Source of the DNA: Nitzschia sp. pyKryTriq1
Lineage: Eukaryota; Bacillariophyta; Bacillariophyceae; Bacillariales; Bacillariaceae
Direction: 5' to 3'
Length of the DNA: 64,000 nucleotides
Assembly: GCA_956465555.1 (NCBI GenBank)
Contig: OY101115.1
Coordinates: 3,882,120-3,946,119 of the forward strand
The notes beneath the pieces are model-generated. The model was not told where the DNA came from, ran no database searches, and saw only the letters and a program-made list of their open reading frames with translations. Shown in pieces: positions 40,616 through 52,291 of the stretch. The stretch's first letter is position 1, and each line of letters starts with the position of its first letter. The translations under genes and the position numbers were made by a program.

Positions 40616-41576
40616 CATTGCCTGTGTTAGGTATTAAACGTATGGCTGTACTAAAGTATGGGATCCTTCGCGTGGACCGCGCGTGGCCTGGTACAAAACT
40701 CAACGCAGAACTCCGTACAAAATTTGGTTGAGCTGATTTAATTGTCTGGCAGCGGCCAGACTGCGTGATAATTCTCCGTGATGATCGAGTTTTCAAAAAA
40801 TGAGAGATAGCCGTATTAATTTTGCACTGCGGTAGCGCAAAACGCGCTGATCACGATGGTAGTAAAATACACGGCTGTCTCGCCTTCATTTGTTGGTTAA
40901 AGAATAAAACAAATTAACACGTGATTTTGACGCGCTAAAATGCGCAGAATTTCGGTGGTAGGACAGACTCCTACCAGGTTTTACGTGCGCTACTACGCGT
41001 TTTCGCGCTTTTGGTACAGCCATAATGCTGTTAGTCGGTATATTATGACGTTTTTCTGACGTTTTTCAGACGACCAGTAGGAGTCAAGTATGTTGACACA
41101 TTTGATTCAAGAGTGAGTCTTTGCAGCGATGCTTGATAATTATTTTGTTGTGGTTGAGACTTATTAACATTGCCTTTGTTAGGTATTAAACGTAATGCTG
41201 TTCAGTCGGTATATTATGACGTTTTTCCAGTAGGAGTCAAGTATGTCGACACATTATTTGATTCAAGGATGCTTGAACACCCAGGGTTAAAAAATTGCCT
41301 GCTCGTACGGCACTTATTAGTAGTAGGTACCGGTACTGCGGTACGTACAGCAGCGGGCGAACCCATCATCGATCTCGAGCGAGGAAGCATCGCCAAGCGG
41401 GGAGCTGAACCCGAACTCCTCGTCAATGATCAAACTAATTGTAGCTGCCTGCAACACGGTATTCCCGGTGTATGCCCTTAATTAATATGTCGACATGCTG
41501 TACCGGTACGGTACGTGTACGGTACAGTCGTCGTCCCTCTTTGGCCGGTAAGAAATTGAACCGTGTAATAATAATT
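40616..41576. other. Spacer between piggyBac copies
   Basis: Holds related direct repeats (separate entry) and a run of GTACC/GGTAC palindromes at 41325-41535. A 103-codon frame at 41170-41481 shows no domain. No gene is called. Confidence 0.5.
41022..41275 (+). repeat. Two diverged direct repeats, with a third partial copy at 40612
   Basis: 41022-41135 and 41190-41275 share AATGCTGTT-AGTCGGTATATTATGACGTTTTT and GTAGGAGTCAAGTATGT-GACACA (dashes mark small differences). The flank TTAACATTGCCTTTGTTAGG at 41164 matches the sequence right after copy B at 40612 with one mismatch. Confidence 0.75.
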
Positions 41577-42823
41577 TTAACCGTTTCACACCGACGTGGG
41601 CTTTTTCAGCCCACGCGCTTTTTTTGTGCGCCGCAACACAAAAATCAAAACACGTCGACAGTAACACTTCAACTTCTCGCTTCCTATTGTCATCATTATC
41701 AGAGCAAATCGACATCGTAAAGCATGTAATATACATATACTTGATCATACTTTCGTCGATGCATATTTTTTCACCAAGATTCCAACCTGCTTGAAGAGTC
41801 TTCGCTACTGCATCGATAAATGGTTTGATTTTCTGTAGGGGATGGTATTTGGAATGTCCTTTTGGGTAGATGTGGTCGTTGTCCACAAAATGAAGTGAAT
41901 GCTGGATTTGTAGAAAAGCATCACAAGTCATGGTATTCCGTACAAAAGGAACATCAACCCCATAAGGGGACGAAACCCAAAATAGACCAGAGTATCGTAT
42001 TTTATAGGCACCTTGTAGTAATAGTATGCCAAACCAAGCAAGCAGATACCCCGCTGTAACTTTCCGCCACTGTTTGACTCCATTTGAGCCTTCTTTGCCA
42101 CAACGATGACGGGCCTCTGGATCATTCTTGGAACATCGGACAAACATTTTTCTTTTGCGGGGATTTCCATCCTTGTCTGTTGTGCTGGCTTCTTTCACGA
42201 ATTCCTCTCGGCCATATTTCTCTGTGCACTTCGCTATGTGGTCCAATAGTTTCCGAGTAATATAGAACAAGAAAAGTACGACGAGACCACCACGAGCTGC
42301 GAGTGTACAGCAACTGCTGGGACCATGAACAGCACCTCCATCTCTCCCTTTATATGTTCGATATCTTCGGGCTCCGCTTCTTTTCCATCAAAAATTGTAG
42401 ATTCATTGTCAAATGAACCAGCGAGCAGTGATACAGCCCCAGCAACAATTCCACCGCCACCATGGGCTTGTGCTGGATGTATATAATCATGAGCCAAGTC
42501 ATCATCATGAGTGAGAAAGGCTGCTACAGCATCTTCTTCGTCCTCAGATGCGTAGTCGGATGCGTCCTCATCATCACTTCCACCCCTAAAATAATGCAAA
42601 GCTGACATATATCTAAATATCGTCTCAAGAAATCACTCAAAAAATAAACTGCTGCCGACTACACAAGGATAGACGCTTGTTCTACTTTCTGTATGAAAGA
42701 ATTGATCAATGGAGGCTCAGAGAGAGTACAGAGGATGGTTATCGCCAAGGTAGTAATTTTTGAGATGCTGCTATCGCCAAAATTCCATCGCGCGAAATTC
42801 GTGCTTCGGTGTGAAACGGTTAA
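41577..42823 (-). mobile_element. Non-autonomous piggyBac-type element (copy A) with TIRs and TTAA duplication
   Basis: Flanked by TTAA at 41577-41580 and 42820-42823. The terminal inverted repeats are 14 bp, CCGTTTCACACCGA at 41581 and its complement ending at 42819. The body of about 1.24 kb is shorter than autonomous piggyBac (about 2.3 kb or more). It encodes the acidic transposase N-terminus and the N-lobe, then jumps to the terminal sequence right after DESMIKYM, so the remaining catalytic residues are absent. A subterminal hairpin with GCGTGGGCT arms sits next to the left terminus. Confidence 0.85.
41581..42608 (-). pseudogene. Truncated piggyBac transposase gene
   Basis: Starts at the ATG at 42608 (MSALHYFRGGSDDEDASDYA), an acidic N-terminus usual for piggyBac transposases. 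Near 42280-42300 the coding frame changes, either by an intron or a frameshift, to FYITRKLLDHIAKC. A short basic stretch KRKMFVRCSKN follows, then the N-lobe of DDE_Tnp_1_7. The frame ends in the terminal repeat after the first catalytic Asp region. It cannot encode an active enzyme as it stands. Confidence 0.75.
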
Positions 42824-43148
42824 CAAAAAGGTAAAATAATGTGATCCAAAAACTACAGTATGTACCGGTACAGTATGTACCGGTATGAATACCAGGTAAA
42901 GAACACGCACGCACGTGAAAATTAATGTGAACCGCTTCTCGAATAATAATGGAGGGGGAGTCGTCGTCTGCGAAGCCGCCTCCCCGGACGCAACATCTCA
43001 CAGTCCAGTAGTGAACACATCCCCCCTTCCACACACTAACCCAACGACAAACAAAGGGCCAAAGGAACCGCAAACCATTCCCGAAACCTCGAAAACATCA
43101 TTGAAATAGTTATTCTTGGATAACGTATCATCGCAAATCGAAACAATC
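42824..43148. other. 5' flank of the hybrid kinase gene
   Basis: Short intergenic stretch with two GTACCGGTA palindromes near 42862-42885. No gene is seen; the promoter of the histidine kinase gene is expected here. Confidence 0.4.
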
Positions 43149-45922
43149 ATGGGCTGCAAATCTACTATGGCCAAGAAGAAGAGCAAGGATCCTGACAACA
43201 CTATAAAAATTGATCCGCTTCATGCAGTAACCGAGCGTGTCGCGATTCTCAGAGTGTGTTTCGTCGTTACTTTACTTGCTGCGGCCGCTGCTTGCGGTGC
43301 GATCTCTTACAAGATGGTCAGAAATTTGGAAGAGACTGTAGCTGTCAACACTTATGAATCTGTTGTTGCTAGCGCGCTCGAGAACGCCAAGGATATCACC
43401 AAGCGCAAGTTTAAGGGCTCGCAAGTTACAGCATCAATTTTCAGGCATACCTTCCCAAACGCGAGCATGTGGCCTTTCATTGCTCTTGGCGGCTACAAGT
43501 ATATCGCGAACGAAATAGCCGAACAGTCATCTACGTTAACCCAAGCAATGAATCCAATTGTACGGGAAGAGGATGCCGCAGAATTTGAACAGTTTGCCTA
43601 CCGAGTCTTTCGGGAACAAGGATATCCGGAGAGTGCAGGGGTTAGTGATTTTGGCTTTGGCATATTTGGTATCAATGAGACCGGTAGATATCACAGAACG
43701 GTCGCTGACACACCATGGGAAGGTAGCAAACACAGAATATTCGCCCCGGTCTTTCAACACAACAACGAAAACGCCACAAGCATTTTGTTCGATGTTTACG
43801 GCAAGGAAATCCAAGGCAGGATCATCGACAGCCAGTTAGATTGTGCCCAGCAAGCAAAGACTGATTCTGTACCTCCTAGCTGCTCATCGGTCTCTGGATT
43901 CGTGGAGCTTATTGTCAAACCCGGCCCCGCTGCTCTGTACTATCAACCTATATACCCCGTATCGGATCCCTACACTCAGGTTGCAATATCGGCGACTACA
44001 CTACACTGGGAGGAAGTGCTCTTGAACGTAGTCCCGGCATACATCAAGGGCCCATTGTACGCTGTTATCTCTACTGACAAGGCCTCATTCACTTATGCCA
44101 TTCACTCAGGGATACCAACGCTTCTAGGTCCAGGTGATTCGCACGACCCTGAGTACAGCAAGTTCCTTCAAGGAACTACTCTTACCGATTTTCAAACGAG
44201 CTTCGCCTTGTCAAAAGAATACAATCTGACATTTTATCCATCAGAGGAGATCTTTTCCGAGTTCAGCACGTACTCTCCCTTGGCTGTTGCTCTGGGATTT
44301 ACTGGCGTCGTTTTTTTCAGTGCCCTTGTCTTCTTCTTCTATGACTATTTCGTCAAACACGAAAGTCATCAGAGAAAAACAATTCTCGAGGTGAAGCGCC
44401 GATTCGTGCGCTTCATATCGCACGAGATACGTACGCCCCTGAACACCGTGTGCATGGGACTGGAGCTTCTCAAGGAAGATATTCAAAGGCAGATACAAAC
44501 GAATGAGCCGATCTCGGCAGGGTCGGGTTTAGGCGACTCAAAACTCAACGAGTGGACCGACCTAATGAACGACATCACCCAGAACTCAGCTGATGCAGTG
44601 CTGGTCTTGAATGATTTGTTGAATTACGATAAGATTGAAAGCGGTACATTGAAACTCGACCTGGAGGAGGAAGACATATATGGCATAACAAAAAGTATCA
44701 CTTCACAACTAAGCATCGAAGCGAAACACCGAGTAAGTGACCGTGCGCAGTACTCGGGCCATCTGCGATTCATGTTTCTTACCTTTTTGTGCGCTCCCTT
44801 AGAACGTGGCATTGTCTTTCCATTTTGAAAACAACCTCAGGCTTACTAGTCCTGGACAAGAACCACAAGTTGAGGATGTCGAAAAGGCAGAAAAGTACCC
44901 CAGAGTATGTGTCCTAGTCGATGCCAATCGCCTCACCCAAGTTATCAGGAACGTTATCTCAAATGCCCTCAAGTTCACCAAGGTGGGGGGTAGCGTTGAA
45001 GTGACGCTCCGCCTCGATTCGGATACATTCGAAAAGAAGGCCGACAACGTCGTCAAAGGACAAAATAATGGCAAAGAATATGCCCGAGTTGGTACGGCAC
45101 GTGTCTGCGTAAAAGATGACGGCATCGGCATGACAGCCGATCAGCTCAAGCAGTTGTATGGCGAAGGAGTACAATTCGATGCAAACAAACTTCAAAAAGG
45201 CGGTGGAAGTGGATTGGGTCTTTGGGTTTCTAAGGGAATTGTTGAATCTCACGGTGGCAGGATTTGCGCCGAGTCGGATGGGCACGAGAAAGGATGCATA
45301 TTCACGATTCATCTCCCTTTGGTGGAGTCGGATCACTCTATGCATTCTTATACAGCGAACACCATGGATCATTCTATGAATTCTTCGGGCCACCAGAGTC
45401 CACCAGAGAGTATTCCCGAAAGAGGATCGTATCACATGTTGGTGGCAGAAGATGTAAGTTCACTCGATTCATGGTGCGGCGGCGCCATTGTTCTTCGATC
45501 GATATCGCGTGATTCCGATCTAACATTGTGCATCTTCTTTATTTTTCGTTTAGTCTGTCCCTAATCGAAAGATGTTGTGTAGACTTCTGGAGCGCAATGG
45601 GCACACATGCGAAGCAGCCGTAGATGGCGAACAGGCAGTTGCAGCTGTATCGGCGACGCTGACCTCCTCGAAGAATAATATCGAAGAACGTCAGCCTCCT
45701 TTCGATGTCATTTTGATGGACTTCGAGATGCCCAACCTGAACGGACCGGAGGCAACTGCGCAAATACGAGCGCTGGGTTACTCAGGCATTGTGCTTGGTG
45801 TCACCGGAAACATTTTAAAGGAGGACGTGGACTTCTTCCGGGAGAAAGGTGCCAATGATGTACTGTCAAAGCCGGTGAGATATACGGATATTCAAGCATC
45901 GATCTCGAGACTGCCACAGTAA
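43149..45922 (+). CDS. Hybrid sensor histidine kinase
   Basis: Three exons (43149-44732, 44803-45453, 45554-45922), introns of 70 and 100 bp, 867 residues. Layout: short basic N-terminus, membrane helix 1 (about 30-50), an external domain of about 310 residues resembling CHASE (FGFGIFGINETGRYHRT, then YYQPIYPVSDPYT), membrane helix 2 (about 373-393), and a HisKA domain with phospho-acceptor His 425 in SHEIRTPLN. The ATPase domain has N-box VIRNVISNALKFT, DDGIGM and GGGSGLGLWVSK. A C-terminal receiver domain has acceptor Asp 801 in LMDFEMP and the conserved Lys in SKPVRY. It should sense an external signal and pass phosphate from His to its own Asp. The N-terminus MGCKS could be acylated if this ATG is used. 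Confidence 0.9.
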
Positions 45923-46001
45923 GCTATACCTTAAGTCTTCCATGAAGACAAGACTCTGCAGTACTCGTACTGTACTTGTCATTATATCCCATTGAACCTC
46001 T

Positions 46002-48596
46002 TCAAACCGTATTGGTGTTCACCCAATCTTCATATTGTTTCATCAAAGGTAGCACTAGTCGCCGTACTTTTAGACCAAGATCCTTTTGGATTCGAGCGTG
46101 TTGATAGCAATTGTATCCAAATCCATCGCTGTTGACTTTGGATTGAGATCCAGCTTCCTCGCGCAAGGGCCATGCAATACCAACTGGACAGTGCTTCATT
46201 TCGTCAATGTTCCGGCATCGTTCTGTCCAGTTGGCTGTTGCGGCTGGATCGGTAGTCTTAGTGTGAAGCATGAATGCCTCTGTCAACTCATCGACTCGTC
46301 GTTCATACGGCAGGCGCTGGTCAAAGGGTGGTGAGGCTTGCTCTGGTGCCTCATGAATCCGCCGCGTCACAGTGGTGTAGTGAACAAAGTGATTCAAAAG
46401 AAAAGAAGGCCTAAAGAGTTGTTTCTTGGCTCGAAACCCATAGTCTGGTTTGGGCAAGGGAGTTGGTTCGCAGTCGTAGGTTTCTAGGAATGTGGATGAG
46501 GCCGACTTGGCTAGACACATTGCTTCACCTTTGGGATTGGGAGTGCACATGCTACTAGGATCTGTCTCAATGTACGGTTGCATGAATTCGATATTTGGTA
46601 AGGCACGAGTCTGGTAGAAGCTCAAAATGTTTGTCTTTGGTGCGATTGCTCCTGAAGCAACGCCACTCTTCAGCCACGTTTGTATATCTGTCCAGTTCTT
46701 TTGAGGAATCAGATACTCATCTGTATCAAAGAAACTCATCCATTCGGTGTCTGGACCGAATCGGACACGACAGCTAGCTTCTGCGGCGTATTGCGACGAA
46801 CGTTCCCCCGAATTCCGATGGGCAGGCGGGTTGTTGTTGCACACTCGGAACCTCCAGGGTATTCGAGTGACGCGATCGGGTGGGAAGAGGCGGGTGACGG
46901 CTTCCAGGGATGTCTCGTTGGTAAATGCCTGCGTATTGTCGTAGATGTAAATGTGATCAAACTTGGCAATTTCTAGATGAAATGTTAACCATTCCAAGAG
47001 TCGAAGCGAAGTGGAAGTATCCAGCACTGTCCCCATTCCTCGGGTCTTGAACACTGCGGACGCCCATAGACAACCCACGAGGTAGTGGGGCTTGGCGGCG
47101 GAGACAGCAGAACTAGGCTTTTCCACGGGTCGTTCGATCGCTTTGACCACCGCCGCGCTCTCCGCATTTGCCTCGTCCACCGAAGATATAGGACAAAGCT
47201 GAATGTTCGCCCATCTACCACTTTGTTCGACTGGTGGCAGTACGTGCTGTGTTCCCCATTCTTGATCTGGGTCAAAGTTAGAGATCGATTTCAGTTGTGG
47301 ACAGTATCCTTCTCTATTTTCTCGTGGTGGTGTTCGAATGGGCACCAAATCCAAATAGAGCGGCGGAATGGGGGAGTTGCTGTTGCCGGTAGTACTTGAA
47401 GGGGGGGACGCTCGAAACCTTGACTGTAACTCAGATGGAATCGGACAAGAAAACAGAAGAATACTGTTCCATACCTGTTCATTGTGAGCTCCATGAACAT
47501 CTTGGTTGTCCTTGGGTCGCGTTAAGAGTGGATGGGAACGGCGGCCTTTGCGAAAATTGTCATGCTCGTAGTTGAAAGGATAGGCGCTGAGAGTCTCCCC
47601 CAATATATGCTTTTTCCATGACGACCAGGAGGAGGTTTTGTCCGTCACCAATATCATTTCTTCATCGGTGGTAATCGTACTCGCACCAGTAGCATTTGTT
47701 GTCACCGGCACAAGCGAGTGAAACTGACAGATAAAGCGAGTTTCTCTCCCATCTTCGTCCGCTTCGTCCAAGGATGCCAATCGGTATCGGTGGGAATGAG
47801 TATTCGAAACTAGCCACTCTTGTTCCTCCAAAGATAACAATTGTTTTTGTTCCGTTGCATTCAATCGTTTGATAGAAACACTTTGCAACAAGGCCACTTG
47901 CGGTTCCAAGTTCTTGAGATCCGTCTCCCGAAACATCGGCGCCGACCGGCAGCGCCGTTTGTTGTGTGCAATAAATTCCACGTTGGTGCTGGCTTGTCGA
48001 TGATTGTTATTGACAAAAACGTCATGGATCCACGGAAGAAAGGGATCCGCGTCGACGGGACAAAATCGCTCGGCGTAATCGTAACGGTGCGGGTACAAAG
48101 GTTGCATTCTGCCCATATTGGAACCAAAGCCGAGGCGAGAAGAAGAAGACTCGTCCCACTCTATTGGATGATCAACAGGCCATTGATTCGGAATGTCGCG
48201 GCATGTTTGAACCTGGGGATATACATATTTCTTCAGAGCTTTATTCTTACGTCGAGCCAGCGGGCGAGTCTGCAACCAATCGAACGACGATTCTTCCAGA
48301 AAGGCAGTCAAAGGAGGCAACGACGACGTGGTCGGCAGCTTCGTCGCATGCTGTATCATCGGCGTGCTGGCTTTCTTCGCAAGGGGGTGCTGCTCGTTAT
48401 GATGTTGCAGATTTTGCTTATGCAGAGCATGAAACAGAAAAAGGAACAGGAAGGAAGACGCCATGATCAGGGCACTCAACACACCCATGGCTCGGCGAAA
48501 GGAGAAGCGCAGCCCATGAGGAGCCGTCGAGGCTCGATTTTGGGTCTTTCCCCCAGTACGTGAACTCGTTGCACGTGGATTGCAAACGCCTATCAT
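46002..48596 (-). CDS. GT92-family glycosyltransferase
   Basis: 864 residues, single exon, ATG start. A type II membrane protein: basic cytosolic tail, then a hydrophobic anchor (about 35-55, ALIMASSFLFLFLFHAL), placing it in the Golgi. The C-terminal third carries a GT92 (DUF23) domain: LLEWLTFHLEIAKFDHIYIYDN, the metal-binding FFDTDEYL and a later FLNHFVHYT-like block. GT92 members transfer galactose or other sugars onto glycans. The roughly 450 residues between anchor and catalytic domain are a stem with little recognisable content. The stop codon is 79 bp from that of the converging kinase gene. Confidence 0.82.
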   Translation of the reverse strand: MIGVCNPRATSSRTGGKTQNRASTAPHGLRFSFRRAMGVLSALIMASSFLFLFLFHALHKQNLQHHNEQHPLAKKASTPMIQHATKLPTTSSLPPLTAFLEESSFDWLQTRPLARRKNKALKKYVYPQVQTCRDIPNQWPVDHPIEWDESSSSRLGFGSNMGRMQPLYPHRYDYAERFCPVDADPFLPWIHDVFVNNNHRQASTNVEFIAHNKRRCRSAPMFRETDLKNLEPQVALLQSVSIKRLNATEQKQLLSLEEQEWLVSNTHSHRYRLASLDEADEDGRETRFICQFHSLVPVTTNATGASTITTDEEMILVTDKTSSWSSWKKHILGETLSAYPFNYEHDNFRKGRRSHPLLTRPKDNQDVHGAHNEQVWNSILLFSCPIPSELQSRFRASPPSSTTGNSNSPIPPLYLDLVPIRTPPRENREGYCPQLKSISNFDPDQEWGTQHVLPPVEQSGRWANIQLCPISSVDEANAESAAVVKAIERPVEKPSSAVSAAKPHYLVGCLWASAVFKTRGMGTVLDTSTSLRLLEWLTFHLEIAKFDHIYIYDNTQAFTNETSLEAVTRLFPPDRVTRIPWRFRVCNNNPPAHRNSGERSSQYAAEASCRVRFGPDTEWMSFFDTDEYLIPQKNWTDIQTWLKSGVASGAIAPKTNILSFYQTRALPNIEFMQPYIETDPSSMCTPNPKGEAMCLAKSASSTFLETYDCEPTPLPKPDYGFRAKKQLFRPSFLLNHFVHYTTVTRRIHEAPEQASPPFDQRLPYERRVDELTEAFMLHTKTTDPAATANWTERCRNIDEMKHCPVGIAWPLREEAGSQSKVNSDGFGYNCYQHARIQKDLGLKVRRLVLPLMKQYEDWVNTNTV

Positions 48597-49116
48597 CCTA
48601 ACGTACGTATCAACAATGATCTTTCTGGTGGATCGGTGAACGGGTTCTCATTATCATAGCATGGCTGTTATTATCTGTTCTATTTATTTCTGTTCAAAAA
48701 GTGATGATTGGTGATACTGTAGTTGATTGTTGGTCAATCATTCAAATCCTCGTTTTTTAGTTTTTTGTATGTAGTTCAATCAAGAGGGATCAGAAAAAAT
48801 CTCTCGCTCGGTGGCAGAACGAAACCGCCATATAACGTCCGTTGACCTGAGTCGCGTTTCTGTAGAAAGTTACGTTGGAATCAGTACTGGTACTGATCGT
48901 CCCGTTCCCGGGAATTCCGCGTGCTTGAGCTCTTATTTCGCTCCTCGTTTTATTCTTACGAATATCTGTCGCGCAAATCATCCGGTCTTTATTGCGAAAA
49001 CCGGAAAGCTCGCGCGGCTCGCGTTGCACTTCGTCTTCATCTTCACACGATTGTGCTGAAGTGTTGTTGAGTGTTTATTTCAGTTATCCATTATCATTAC
49101 TGTATTGTCAACGACC
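48597..49116. promoter_or_regulatory. Divergent promoter of GT92 and Notch-repeat genes
   Basis: 520 bp between outward-facing ATGs. Pyrimidine-rich stretches lie near both starts. One GTACTGGTAC palindrome is near 48885. No gene is seen. Confidence 0.45.
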
Positions 49117-52100
49117 ATGGTGAAACTATCCGCTGCTGCAGTTGTGGTTCTCTCCACTCAACGGAGTTTTGCTTCGGCAGTGGCGCCTCCCCCGGGAACG
49201 GCGCACATTGTCAAGAGGTACGTAAGGATAGATAGACAGACAGATTATTGATTGACAAAGCCCAGCTCAGCACAGCACAGCCCAGCCCAAGCCCAGCAGT
49301 ATCGCCGGTGGGAGTCAATTTCATCGCGTGCTGCTGTGCGTGGGAGTCAATCATCGTAGCCTTTTGCTTTGCTGAACAGGTGAAATGAATGCATTCACCC
49401 CTCTCGTTGTCGTTGTCGATTGTCGAGCAAAATCAATATTGTTTTGTATCTTTTCTCGAATCTATTCGATTCTTCACCCTCGTTTTCACTGCTACCGTAC
49501 CGAGTGACAACTGACTCATATTACTCCCTTTCGCTATCTTTATTCTTTACTTCACAGTATTTTGAAAGACGACGCCAACTTGGTAGAGCGCCATGAGGGA
49601 CGCGTCCGTTTGTACGAATCGGGACTCTCGAGTCTACTGGTCCGACGGTTGGCCGGCAAGGAGAAGCAAGGCTCGTGCGACGCCGCCTTTTTGTCGTGTC
49701 TGCCCAACCTCAAGTGCGTCGATTGCTTTGCCACTCTGGAACTCGAAAAAATTGACTGGACAGGAGTCACGCCCGACACGGAGTGCGACGATGTCGTGAG
49801 CTTTCTCAATGACGGAGGGCACTGCCAAAAACTCAAGGGAGACAAGTCGGCTATTTCTACCTTTTGTGACACCTTTAATTCCTGTGTCGTCTGGACGGAT
49901 GATAACGGGGATGAAATCGAGCCGGAGGATCAAGAAGGCTTTGTGAACTGCACGGCCTTGACGGAGTGCAAGTGGGACGGTATGAAGGAGAACTGGCTGG
50001 GAGATGGAGTGTGCCACGACAATATGCACGGATGTTACAACACGGAACTCTGTGGATACGATGGAGGAGATTGCTGCGAGGATACTTGCGATGATGGCGG
50101 TTCGGAATACAAGCACTGCGGACAAGATGGCTATGCCTGCAAGGACCCCAGCTCGGAGAACTGTGATTCCGATCTGACCTTCAAGTGCAAGGGCGCTGGA
50201 AAGGAAGAAAAGAAAAAGGCGGATGAGGTCACTTGCAAGGATGATGAGCAAAAGTACCGTCTCATCATGTACGATTCCTTTGGCGATGGGTGGGACAAGA
50301 GCACGGTTACTTTGACGAAAACGGGATCGACCAAGAAAATCTTTCAAGGGACTTTGACGGATGGGTACCAAGGTACCGAATACATTTGCTTGTCCAAGGA
50401 ACCGACTTGCTACCAAGCTGTTACCACGGGAGGAACCTGGGGCGTGGAAGTCTCGTGGGAAATCAAGCCCATCAAGGAAGGATCTCCTGCCAGTAAGTAT
50501 ATTATTATGAGTGTACTGGTATTTCATGGTGATGATGCGGCCTTTTCTAACTCACTGACTACTCACTCACACCATATTTGCAGTCGTCGAATCGGGCGCC
50601 CCGAGTGATTGCGAATTCCCCATGGCTGGTGCAAAGTGCGACCTCACCTGCGAGGGCCTGCCCGACACGGATCCTACCGATGACCCAGAATACAAGTCCT
50701 TCAAAGAACTTTTCAACTGTATTTCGGATAAGTGCGTCATTCAACTGGGTGCTTGCAAGGCCGACTCGGTTTGTGAGCAGTGCTTTGTCGAAGATGCTCC
50801 GGATTACTGCTACGGTGTAGATGATTTCAACGCGGTGCTTGACTGTACCATGTGCAGCTGTACCGATCGTGCCGACTCGGCTGTCTGTAACAAGAAGGAA
50901 GGACCTGGTGCCGTGATTCCTGCCGATAACAATAAGGACAACGATAACAGTGCCCCCACTAAGTGTTCGGGTGCTGATACCATGAAGGGAGCCAAAGCTG
51001 TCATGGATTTTTCAGAGTGTGCCAAGATGCAAGATATTGGTATCATGGTCACGGACTTTGATCAATCGAACTTTGGACAAATCGATCAATTTGAAACTTG
51101 CGCCCATTCGTTCGCGGACGAAGATAATCACGGCGGACACACAGCGCTGGGGTGCATGCAGATTCTCTATAATGCCATGACTAATCCCGTCTCGGATGAC
51201 AACAAGAAGAACCCTCCAAAGGAAGCAATCTCGGCCTTGGCTAAGGATCTCTACCAAAATGGCGCGAACTTTTGCGACTGTGCCAAGTCCGCCTCGGATG
51301 ACTGCCCTCTTTGTCCATCCTTCATGTCCTTCAAGACTCTCTTGTATGAATCCCTCGACGCTTGTCAAGCCTTGGATGAAATCGACTGCGACTCTTGGGG
51401 AGAATTCTGGAAGCCGTGCAAGGACAATCTGGAAGACGAGTTTGGCAAGTCCGATCTCAAGATGCGTGACCAGTGTGATTTCATGAAGAAGGGTTGCGGT
51501 GGAGCGGGTGCCTTCCCTGCCTTTCGTCGTTTGGATTGTGATGGTGAAATTGACAGCGATGCCTGGGACTTTTACCGAAAGTACGAAAAGAACTGTCTCA
51601 GGGGTGATGACGGCAAACCCGACGATGATAACGATTCACCGGTCCCAAAGCCTAGCAAGGCCCCGGCGACATCGCCCACCAGCAAGCCGGCACCCCCCAC
51701 CACCAAGGCACCTGCCAAGGCTCCCACGTTGGTTCCCTACATTCCTTCGGACGATGATGTTACACCAAAGCCTTATATCCCCTCCGATTCCAAGAAGAGC
51801 ACTCAGCCAAAGTCCAAGTCGCACTGGTTCCGCAACTTGGTCCTGCTGGGACTTCTTGGCGGTGGTTGCTACTACGTCTACAAGCGGAGATTCCTTGATA
51901 GTTTCAACTTTATGCAGTACCGACGAGTTCGGAACTTTGGAAACTTTGGATACGATAACGGCGGTGGTGATGATAGTGCCGGCATGTACACCAACTTGAA
52001 TGCGAGCACAACATTTGAGCCTCCATCGCTTCCACCAACACCACAAATGATGGGCGGGGACGATGGCGGTATGATGATGGGCGGCCACATGATGCAAAAC

Positions 52101-52124
52101 TTTGGGGGCAATCAAATGTCTTAA
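49117..52124 (+). CDS. Secreted/type I membrane protein with Notch (LNR) repeat
   Basis: Three exons (49117-49217, 49558-50492, 50584-52124), introns of 340 and 91 bp, 858 residues. The first exon encodes a signal peptide. A Cys-rich domain is followed by a Lin-12/Notch repeat, WLGDGVCHDNMHGC then LCGYDGGDCCEDTC (about 49965-50090). Further Cys-rich segments follow, including YDSFGDGWD, a motif found in many stramenopile extracellular proteins. Toward the C-terminus a Pro/Thr/Lys-rich linker leads to one membrane helix (LVLLGLLGGGCYYVYKRRF) and a short Met/Gly-rich tail. LNRs bind calcium. A cell-surface role is likely, but ligand and pathway are unknown. The exon joins keep frame and Cys spacing intact. 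Confidence 0.82.
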
Positions 52125-52291
52125 AAATTCTCACACTGCAGTACACCACTCTTTACACATTTTCATCATTCTTACATAATCTATCATTGATATTTCAAGC
52201 TTTCTACAGTTCTACAGCACTCCTATAAGATTTAGCACAATATTCGTTTTCATTTATAAAGCATTCGGCTGTTCGGCAGCTTCTGGTTGAA

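Noticed and set aside
49634-50527. 297-codon open frame antisense to the Notch-repeat gene
   Set aside because: It mirrors the Cys/Asp-rich coding strand; there is no domain, and the other strand has intron, signal-peptide and LNR support.
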